Source of the DNA: Actinomycetes bacterium
Lineage (GTDB): Bacteria > Actinomycetota > Actinomycetes > Propionibacteriales > Propionibacteriaceae
Reading direction: 5' to 3'
Length of the DNA stretch: 39,610 bases
Assembly (NCBI GenBank): GCA_023443125.1
Contig: JAEZVO010000046.1
Span: forward strand, 1 to 39,610
Shown here: piece by piece, positions 33,660-39,610 of the stretch
Layout: every line of letters starts with the position of its first letter
Position numbering within the stretch: position 1 is the first letter of the stretch
Program-made: the position numbers and the translations under genes
The notes under the pieces: model-generated
Seen by the model: the letters and a program-made list of their open reading frames with translations, nothing else
What the model was told of the DNA's origin: nothing
Database searches by the model: none

Positions 33660-35888
33660 ATGTTCCGCACCCCGATCTACCGCGAACTCGCGCGGAGCCT
33701 GCCCGACGTCGTCGGCGCCGCCACCGCGAAGAAGCTGGCCGCCATCGGGCTGCACACCCTCGACGACCTGCTGCGCCACGTGCCCCGTCGCTACATTCCG
33801 GGCACGCAGATGTCGTCGTTTGAGAGCCTTCGCGAGGGCGAGGACGTTGCCGTCATCGCCAAAGTGGTGCATTCTTCCGTCGTGTACGGGCGCAAGACGC
33901 GCGTCGTCGCCACCATCGCCGACGAGGCGGGGCGCCGGCTGGACGTCACGCTGTTCGTGCCCGGAGCCAAGGCGCAATTTCTCGCTGACTACTGGAAGAA
34001 CCTCCTGCACCCGGGCGACCGAGGGCTGTTCGCCGGCAAGGTAGGCGTCTTCCGAGACCAGCTCCAGCTGAGTCACCCCGACTTCGTCATGCTCGACGGC
34101 GCGCGCATCACCGGCGGCAAAGACCGCAAGCGCTCCGCGAAACAACAAGCCGAGGAAGACAACCGCCAAGCCATGGGGCGCATGGCGCAGCGCGCGACGA
34201 TGGTGGGCATCTACCCGGCCACGTCGACGTTCCAAACCTGGATGGTGGCCGAGACCATCCAGATGCTGCTGCCCACCATCGACGGCGAAACATTGCCGCA
34301 GTGGGTGCTCGAGGAAGCCGGCCAGCCGTCCTTCGTGGAGGCGCTGCGCAGCGTGCACGAGCCGGTCGACATGGCCGAGGCGGAGCGAGGCATCGATCGG
34401 CTGCGTTTCGACGAAGCCTTCGGTATTCAGCTGGCGATGGCCCACCGTCGCGCAACCATGGCGTCCGAGACAGCCACGCCTCGCACACGCACCGTCGGTG
34501 GCCTCCTCGACACACTCGACGAACGCCTGCCCTTCGCGCTCACCGACGACCAACGCAGCGTGGGGGAGACCATCTTCGACGAGCTGGCGCGCCCCGCTCC
34601 CATGCACCGACTACTGCAGGGCGAGGTGGGCTCCGGCAAGACCCTCGTCGCGCTCAGGGCTATGTGTGCGGTGGTCGACGACGGCGGCCAGGCCGTGCTC
34701 GTCGCACCCACCGAGGTGCTTGCCAAACAGCATTTCGGTTCCATCAAGGCCATGCTCGGAGAGCTCGGCGAAGGGCGCACCCTGGCGCAGCCGCGCGGCA
34801 CGCATGTGACGCTGCTCACAGGCTCCATGTCGACGGCAAAGAAGCGCGAGGCGCTGAATCGCATCGTCACCGGCGAGGCGGGCATCGTCGTCGGCACGCA
34901 CGCGTTGTTCTCTGACCCGGTGGCGTTCTTCGACCTCGGGCTCGTCGTCATCGACGAGCAGCACCGCTTCGGCGTCGAACAGCGCGCGGCCCTGAGCAAG
35001 AAGGCCGCCCAGAAACCGCACACGCTCGTCATGACCGCCACCCCGATTCCGCGCTCCATCGCCATGACGATCTTCGGCGACCTCGCCGTCTCCGAACTTC
35101 GACAGCTCCCGCGTGGCCGTGAGGAAGTGCAGACCGTGTTCGTGAACACGCTGCGGCACCCCAACTGGGTGGATCGCGCGTGGGAGCGCATCCGGGAAGA
35201 GGTCGCCGCCGGGCGGCAGGCTTTCATCGTGTGCCCCGCGATCACTCCAGAACGGACGTCCTCCAAGGGCGACGATGAGCGCACGCTCGCGTCGGTGACG
35301 GAGCTCGCCGCGAAGCTCGAGTCCGGGCCGCTCGAAGGTTTGCGCATCGGTAGGGTGCACGGCCAGCAGCCCACTAAGGAGCGCGACGAGACCATGCGTG
35401 CCTTCTCGGCGGGTGAGGTGGATGTGATCGTGGCGACCACCGTCGTGGAAGTCGGCGTCGACGTGCCGAACGCGTCGGTGATGGTGGTCCTCGACGCCGA
35501 CCGCTTCGGCATTTCACAGCTGCACCAGCTCCGCGGGCGCATCGGGCGAGGCTTTCACAAGGGGCTGTGCCTCCTCATGGCGCCACTGCGTGACGAGGAC
35601 GAGCAGGCCCGCACGCGCCTCGAGGCCGTCGAGAAATCGCGCGACGGGTTCCATCTCGCGGAGGTCGATCTCGAGCTGCGGCGCGAGGGAGACGTGCTGG
35701 GCGTGGGCCAATCGGGCGGCTCGTCGCTGAAGATCTTGCGGATCGCCGACGTCGAACTCGTCCAGCAGGCGAAGGCGCTGGCGGAGCGGGTGGTCGACGA
35801 TCCCCGCGCCGCCGACGACCCGCTGCTGGCAGACCTGCTGGAACAGGCCACGCAGGTGGCTGCGGGCGAGTGGTTGGAGAAGGGATGA
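33660..35888 (+). CDS. recG: RecG, ATP-dependent DNA helicase
   Basis: This 742-aa superfamily 2 helicase reverses stalled forks and processes recombination intermediates. It has an N-terminal OB-fold wedge domain (about 60-180), Walker A GEVGSGKT, motif II DEQHRFG, motif III MTATPIPRS, and the C-terminal TRG region with QLRGRIGRG. The ATG at 33660 is chosen; TAGGCT ends 7 nt before it, so the mRNA is probably leaderless. The stop overlaps the rsmD ATG (ATGA), giving a recG-rsmD-coaD operon. Confidence 0.96.
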   Translation: MFRTPIYRELARSLPDVVGAATAKKLAAIGLHTLDDLLRHVPRRYIPGTQMSSFESLREGEDVAVIAKVVHSSVVYGRKTRVVATIADEAGRRLDVTLFVPGAKAQFLADYWKNLLHPGDRGLFAGKVGVFRDQLQLSHPDFVMLDGARITGGKDRKRSAKQQAEEDNRQAMGRMAQRATMVGIYPATSTFQTWMVAETIQMLLPTIDGETLPQWVLEEAGQPSFVEALRSVHEPVDMAEAERGIDRLRFDEAFGIQLAMAHRRATMASETATPRTRTVGGLLDTLDERLPFALTDDQRSVGETIFDELARPAPMHRLLQGEVGSGKTLVALRAMCAVVDDGGQAVLVAPTEVLAKQHFGSIKAMLGELGEGRTLAQPRGTHVTLLTGSMSTAKKREALNRIVTGEAGIVVGTHALFSDPVAFFDLGLVVIDEQHRFGVEQRAALSKKAAQKPHTLVMTATPIPRSIAMTIFGDLAVSELRQLPRGREEVQTVFVNTLRHPNWVDRAWERIREEVAAGRQAFIVCPAITPERTSSKGDDERTLASVTELAAKLESGPLEGLRIGRVHGQQPTKERDETMRAFSAGEVDVIVATTVVEVGVDVPNASVMVVLDADRFGISQLHQLRGRIGRGFHKGLCLLMAPLRDEDEQARTRLEAVEKSRDGFHLAEVDLELRREGDVLGVGQSGGSSLKILRIADVELVQQAKALAERVVDDPRAADDPLLADLLEQATQVAAGEWLEKG

Positions 35889-36463
35889 GCAGAATCATCG
35901 CGGGCAGCGCCAAGGGGCGCCGGCTCGCCACACCCAAGGGTGATCGCACCCGCCCCACCACCGACCGCGTTCGCGAAGCGCTCTTCTCCGCGCTGGCAAG
36001 CTGGTTTGGCACCGCCGATGAGCCCGCCGACGAGCACCTCGCAGGGCTTGCAGTGCTCGACCTCTTCGGCGGGTCGGGGGCCATCGGGCTCGAGGCCGCC
36101 AGCAGGGGAGCGGAGCGGGTCACCGTCGTAGAATCCGACGGCCCCACCGCGCGGTTGATTGGCGCCAACGCGAGCGATCTTGGGTTGCGCGCGAAGGTGG
36201 TCGAGGGCCGGCTGCCCGGGGCGCTCGCGACGCTGCCGCCAGGCTACGACCTCGTCTTCGCTGACCCGCCGTACCAGTTCGCCGACGCCGCACTCAGCGA
36301 ACTCCTCGACGGGCTCGCCGCCGACGGGCTCCTCCTACCGCGCGCGCTCGTCGTCGTGGAGCGAGCCACCGCGAGCGGAGCACCAGATTGGCCCGATATC
36401 TTCACCGATCAGTGGGAGCGCCGGTACGGTGAGACGACACTATGGTTTGGGGCAACCGACTAA
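35885..36463 (+). CDS. rsmD: 16S rRNA (guanine-N2-966) methyltransferase
   Basis: This 192-aa SAM-dependent enzyme methylates G966 of 16S rRNA. MSRIIAGSAKGRRLATP and RTRPTTDRVREALF at the start are family hallmarks. The SAM site is VLDLFGGSGAIGLEAASRG and the catalytic motif is DPPY. It overlaps recG by ATGA and is followed by coaD after 20 nt, the common rsmD-coaD pairing. Confidence 0.95.
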   Translation: MSRIIAGSAKGRRLATPKGDRTRPTTDRVREALFSALASWFGTADEPADEHLAGLAVLDLFGGSGAIGLEAASRGAERVTVVESDGPTARLIGANASDLGLRAKVVEGRLPGALATLPPGYDLVFADPPYQFADAALSELLDGLAADGLLLPRALVVVERATASGAPDWPDIFTDQWERRYGETTLWFGATD

Positions 36464-36483
36464 CGCCCCGGTGGAGGTAGATG

Positions 36484-36966
36484 ATGGCGAAAGTGGTGTA
36501 CGCGGGCTCGTTCGACCCGATCACCCTGGGGCACGTTGACGTGGCCGAACGCGCCCAACGGCTCTTCGGGGAAGTCGTTGTGGCTGTGGGGCGCAACTCG
36601 TCGAAGACCTACGTGTTCAACTACGAGGAGCGCATCGAGCTCGTGCGGGGCGCGCTGCAGCATCTCGATGGTGTGCGCGTCGAGCCCCTGAGCGGACTGC
36701 TGGTGGATTTCGCGCGGCAGCACGACGCCGTCGCAATTGTGAAGGGGCTCCGATTCGGCGCTGACTTCGACTTCGAGCTGCAGCAAGCGCACATGAACCA
36801 TTCGCTGACCGGCATCGAGACGGTGTTGCTGCCTGCGTCGAAGGAGTACGTCACGCTCTCGTCCACCATCCTGCGTGAGGTGTTCCGGCTCGGCGGTGAC
36901 GTGTCGAGCTACGTCCCGACGAACGTCGCCGCCGCGATCCGGGAAAAGCAGGCGGCGCTGGGCTGA
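36484..36966 (+). CDS. coaD: Phosphopantetheine adenylyltransferase
   Basis: This 160-aa enzyme makes dephospho-CoA from 4'-phosphopantetheine and ATP. The (T/H)xGH motif is PITLGH (about 12-17). Other marks are VAVGRNSSKTYVF, VKGLRFGADFDFELQ, and the C-terminal SSTILRE. The second of two adjacent ATGs (36484) is preferred because GGAGG lies 6 nt before it; 36481 is the alternative. It is the last gene of the recG operon and convergent with the membrane protein at 37089-37799. Confidence 0.95.
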   Translation: MAKVVYAGSFDPITLGHVDVAERAQRLFGEVVVAVGRNSSKTYVFNYEERIELVRGALQHLDGVRVEPLSGLLVDFARQHDAVAIVKGLRFGADFDFELQQAHMNHSLTGIETVLLPASKEYVTLSSTILREVFRLGGDVSSYVPTNVAAAIREKQAALG

Positions 36967-36975
36967 TGCCCCAAA

Positions 36976-37057
36976 AAACTTCATAATCCGTACGCAGACT
37001 CACCTAACCCCCCGATTTCGGCAGGTCGAATCAATCTGCGTACGGATTATGAAGTTT
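36976..37057. repeat. 82-bp element with a perfect 23-bp inverted repeat
   Basis: The arm at 36976-36998 (AAACTTCATAATCCGTACGC then AGA) is the exact reverse complement of 37035-37057. A 36-nt spacer lies between. The arms are about 39% GC, well below the genes on either side. The element sits exactly between two convergent genes. It could be a bidirectional terminator, but its length, perfection and composition suggest a REP/MITE-type repeat or a protein-binding element. Confidence 0.9.
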
Positions 37058-37088
37058 CACCGCCCGTGCCTCGTACAAGACGGCTCGA

Positions 37089-37799
37089 TCAGCTGGCGTT
37101 TGCCGCCCGCAGCAGCGAGATTTTCTGCCAGATTTTGCGGCTCATGCCCGTCGTGAGTTCCTCGATGCCCTCCACCGTGGCGAGCACGGTGTCATCGTCG
37201 CTGTGTTCGGCGAAGAGCGCCGCCGCTTTGCCGACGAGCGACAGCAGCTCCGAGCAGTAGTCGAGGTAGGCCCACAGCTCGTGCATGTCCATGCCGATGT
37301 CGAGGCTGTGCTCGGTGCGTTGGTAGCCAGTGGCGAGCCGCTCCGGATCCTTCGAGAGCTGATGCATGTCGATGATGTGTGCCAGCGAGCGAAGCTTGTG
37401 GAGCGACTTCAGGTAGTGGTGGCGCTGCAGGCGATTGGGAACGTGCCACAGGAAGAAGATCGCGACGGCCGCGAAGATCACGTCGTTCACCATCGATTCG
37501 ACGATGGATGCCCACTCCCACGCGCGGGGTTCGTCGGGGGTGCCGCCGGTGCCCGTCAGCAGCATTGCGAACGCGACGACCAGTGTCAGCATCAGGATTG
37601 CGATGAGCACTCGGCTCACCACCTGCACCACGCCATGCCAGCGCGACTTCGGGCGGATGAGGAGCTCGTCGATGGTGCTGCTGACTTCCGTCGCAACCTT
37701 GGGTAGGTTCCGGGTGGGGAACCGGGCTTCGATGCGGCGCTGGAGGCGGTCGACGGTATTGCGCACCGCTGCGGCATCCAGACGCGTGTACTGCGGCAT
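37089..37799 (-). CDS. Membrane protein of unknown function
   Basis: This 236-aa protein has an N-terminal helical region (1-55), two membrane helices (about 60-83 and 105-120), and a C-terminal helical domain rich in His and Leu (RHHYLKSLHKLRSLAHIIDMHQL). I recognise no family. TAGGCT on the minus strand ends 6 nt before the ATG, a leaderless arrangement. It is divergent from the asparaginase-type gene across only 47 bp. Confidence 0.75.
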   Translation of the reverse strand: MPQYTRLDAAAVRNTVDRLQRRIEARFPTRNLPKVATEVSSTIDELLIRPKSRWHGVVQVVSRVLIAILMLTLVVAFAMLLTGTGGTPDEPRAWEWASIVESMVNDVIFAAVAIFFLWHVPNRLQRHHYLKSLHKLRSLAHIIDMHQLSKDPERLATGYQRTEHSLDIGMDMHELWAYLDYCSELLSLVGKAAALFAEHSDDDTVLATVEGIEELTTGMSRKIWQKISLLRAANAS

Positions 37800-37805
37800 G
37801 GCGGA

Positions 37806-37840
37806 AGCCTAGCTGCCCAGGTAGCTCAAGGCCCTAGTCT
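37806..37840. promoter_or_regulatory. Back-to-back divergent promoters
   Basis: The -10 of the membrane-protein gene (TAGGCT on the minus strand, 37806-37811) and that of the asparaginase-type gene (TAGTCT on the plus strand, 37835-37840) lie 23 bp apart and face away from each other. Their -35 regions must overlap, so RNA polymerase can probably hold only one at a time. Confidence 0.45.
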
Positions 37841-37846
37841 GGAGGT

Positions 37847-38767
37847 ATGCAAGACGTTCAAGCCGCCATCGCCCATCGCGGATGGGTGGCAGAATCCCAC
37901 CACCGCGCCCGCGTCGTCGTGACGGATTCCGACGGGGGAGTCCGGCTCTCGCTTGGCGACACCGCGCCTGCGACGCTGCCTCGCTCGGCGTTGAAACCGT
38001 TCCAGGTGATCGCGATGCTGCGCAATGGCCTCGACCTCGACGGTGAACTGCTGGCGCTGGCTGGCGCGTCGCATTGGGGCGAGCAGTTCCATCGTGACGG
38101 TGCCCGCGCCATCTTGGCGGGGGCCGGGCTGAGCGAGGCCGACCTCGGCAACACCGCGGATTTCCCCCTCGACGAGGCATCCAGGACTGCGTGGATCCGT
38201 GACGGGCGCGACAAGGAGCCGATCGCGCACAACTGTTCGGGCAAGCACGCGGCGATGCTGCGCACCTGCGTGCGTGCCGGCTGGCCCACCGACGGCTACC
38301 GCGACCCGGCGCATCCGCTGCAACAAGCCATCCGCGTCGTCATCGACGAGTACTGCGGCGTCATCGCCGAGCCCGTCGTCGACGGCTGCACCGCCCCCGC
38401 GTTCGCCTGCACGCTCGACGGCTTGGCGCGAGGGTTCGGGGCCTGGGCATTCGCCGAGGGTGAGGCGGAGCGTCGGATCTATCGCGCTTATCACGAGCAC
38501 CCCGCGTACATGTCTGGGTCGGAGGACCGCACCGTCGTGTTCGTCACACAGATTGAGGGGCTCGTCATGAAGCTGGGGGCCGAGGGTATTCTCGCCGCGG
38601 CGCTGCCTGATGGCACTGGTATCGCGGTGAAGATGTCCGACGGGATGGGGCGCGGGCGTTTCGAAGTGATGGCTGCGGTGCTGGGCGCGTTGGGTCATCC
38701 GGTTGAGGGGCTGAAGCCCGAAGTGGAGATCGCTCCCGAACTCAACGATGCCTTGCAAGGACTGTGA
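37847..38767 (+). CDS. Asparaginase-II family (PF06089) amidohydrolase
   Basis: This 306-aa protein matches the Rhizobium etli-type L-asparaginase family, unrelated to the E. coli enzymes. The family's Ser-Lys site appears in PRSALKPFQ, and HNCSGKHAAML is the other conserved block. DGCTAPAFACTLDGLARGF and VMKLGAEGILAAALPDGTG complete the pattern. It probably converts asparagine to aspartate and ammonia in the cytosol. A GGAGGT touches the ATG (0 nt spacing), while TAGTCT lies 6 nt upstream, so leaderless translation is possible. Confidence 0.85.
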   Translation: MQDVQAAIAHRGWVAESHHRARVVVTDSDGGVRLSLGDTAPATLPRSALKPFQVIAMLRNGLDLDGELLALAGASHWGEQFHRDGARAILAGAGLSEADLGNTADFPLDEASRTAWIRDGRDKEPIAHNCSGKHAAMLRTCVRAGWPTDGYRDPAHPLQQAIRVVIDEYCGVIAEPVVDGCTAPAFACTLDGLARGFGAWAFAEGEAERRIYRAYHEHPAYMSGSEDRTVVFVTQIEGLVMKLGAEGILAAALPDGTGIAVKMSDGMGRGRFEVMAAVLGALGHPVEGLKPEVEIAPELNDALQGL

Positions 38768-38795
38768 CAAGCGCCTACGTGTCGCGTGAAGGTAT

Positions 38796-38824
38796 TTGGA
38801 GATTTGAGCGCCGACGAGTAGAGT
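38796..38824 (+). promoter_or_regulatory. Predicted promoter for DUF177-rpmF
   Basis: TTGGAG (38796-38801) and TAGAGT (38819-38824) are exactly 17 bp apart, giving a leader of about 45 nt before the ATG at 38877. Confidence 0.55.
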
Positions 38825-38876
38825 TGGCCGTCGGTCAACCACGAGGTCATGCTCGGTCAGGAGCTGGGAAACCATC

Positions 38877-39422
38877 ATGAAGTCCGGTCATCACCATAGC
38901 GATCGCCGCTCGCCGTTCGTCTTTGACGTGCACGAGTTCGGCCACCGCGCGGGAATGATGAAAGAACTGCATGTGGTGCTTCCCGCCCCCGCAGAGCTTG
39001 GCACCGAGGTGATCGGAGTGCCGGAAGGCTCCGACATCCACCTGGATCTCAGGATGGAAGCGGTGGTGGAAGGCGTCTTGGCGACGGGGACAGTCGACGT
39101 TGTACTCAACGGCGTATGCTCCCGCTGCCTGAAGGAGTTGGACGACGATGCGTCATTCAACTTCCAGGAGTTGTTCTACTATCCCGGCCGCGAGGTCGAG
39201 GAGGACGAGCTGCTCATCGTCGATGAGACGGTGGACATCGAGGAACCACTCCGAGGCGCTGTGGTGCTCGAACTTCCGTTCACGCCCTTGTGCGACGAGG
39301 ATTGTCTCGGTCTGTGCCCCGAATGTGGGCTCGACCTGAACGATGATCCGGATCACTCACACGGCGAACAGGTGGATTCCCGTTGGGAGAAGCTCGCCGG
39401 GCTGTTCGGAGACAACGACTAA
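38877..39422 (+). CDS. DUF177 (YceD) family protein
   Basis: This 181-aa protein belongs to the DUF177/YceD family, which nearly always precedes rpmF and is implicated in 23S rRNA maturation in plants and bacteria. Visible marks are the CSRCLKEL motif (about 82-89) and a C-terminal PLCDEDCLGLCPECGLDLN cluster that could bind zinc. AGGAG lies 13-14 nt before the ATG, longer than usual. rpmF follows after 24 nt. Confidence 0.88.
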   Translation: MKSGHHHSDRRSPFVFDVHEFGHRAGMMKELHVVLPAPAELGTEVIGVPEGSDIHLDLRMEAVVEGVLATGTVDVVLNGVCSRCLKELDDDASFNFQELFYYPGREVEEDELLIVDETVDIEEPLRGAVVLELPFTPLCDEDCLGLCPECGLDLNDDPDHSHGEQVDSRWEKLAGLFGDND

Positions 39423-39446
39423 GACATTGGATTTCAAGGAGTAGAC

Positions 39447-39610
39447 ATGGCCGTTCCGAAGCGGAAGATGTCGCGCAGCAACACCCGTCACCGTCGCGCG
39501 CAGTGGAAAGCAACTGCCGTCAACACCGTGACCTGCGTGAACCCTGCCTGCCGCGAACCGCACCTGCAGCACACCGCCTGCCCCTCCTGCGGGCAGTACG
39601 GCCCCAAGGG
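39447..39610 (+). CDS. rpmF: 50S ribosomal protein L32 (partial at window end)
   Basis: The first 54 codons of L32: MAVPKRKMSRSNTRHRRAQW followed by a zinc ribbon with Cys in VTCVNPAC and ACPSCG. AAGGAG lies 7 nt before the ATG. The gene runs off the right edge, but only a few codons should be missing. Confidence 0.95.
   Translation, partial: MAVPKRKMSRSNTRHRRAQWKATAVNTVTCVNPACREPHLQHTACPSCGQYGPK

Noticed and set aside
1..39610. CRISPR arrays, IS elements, rRNA genes
   Set aside because: No regular spaced repeats, no transposase-type gene other than the two recombinases, and no rRNA-like sequence were seen.

Overview
The window is high-GC bacterial DNA from an actinobacterium. The paired clpP1-clpP2 genes, the trigger factor-clpP1-clpP2-clpX block, a tricorn-type protease, folC followed by a DUF4233 gene, the TIGR03960/TIGR03936 radical-SAM pair, and DUF177-rpmF all point that way. 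Many genes also have a TANNNT box 6-9 nt before the start codon, as expected for leaderless actinobacterial mRNAs. The family Propionibacteriaceae is a plausible guess but cannot be shown from this sequence alone.

Positions 1 to about 7,560 are an accessory island with lower GC. It carries a small lipoprotein gene and two copies of a cassette in which a short HTH-like gene overlaps a lipoprotein gene by ATGA. Both cassette lipoprotein genes are frameshifted. Next come a two-gene AbiEii-type nucleotidyltransferase (toxin-antitoxin-like) operon, a small serine recombinase and a tyrosine integrase. The integrase lies beside the 3' end of a tRNA-Pro gene, which is the probable attachment site, with phased 9-bp direct repeats between them. 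A 14-bp motif (CCCGACACTGTAGG) recurs in the island's intergenic regions.

Positions 7,563 to 26,755 are mainly core genome: tRNA-Pro, tRNA-Gly, a tandem pair of paralogous membrane proteins, tig, clpP1P2, clpX, a tricorn protease, rtcB, valS (convergent), a DsbA-like membrane thioredoxin, folC, a DUF4233 gene, ndk and a TIGR03960 radical-SAM gene. Upstream of rtcB is a 24-codon reading frame with a strong Shine-Dalgarno sequence and four Phe codons among five. A strong hairpin follows it, just before rtcB. This looks like a translational attenuator controlling an RNA-repair ligase and is the most interesting candidate in the window.

Positions 26,756 to 29,669 hold an insertion of three minus-strand envelope-type genes of unknown function. 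It separates the TIGR03960 gene from its usual partner (TIGR03936/DUF2344). Positions 29,670 to the end are core again: TIGR03936, rne (RNase E/G with a long low-complexity N-terminus), rpmB, recG, rsmD, coaD, a membrane protein, an asparaginase-II family gene, DUF177 (YceD) and rpmF, which runs off the window. A perfect 23-bp inverted repeat, 82 bp overall, sits between the convergent coaD and membrane-protein genes and looks like a REP/MITE-type element.
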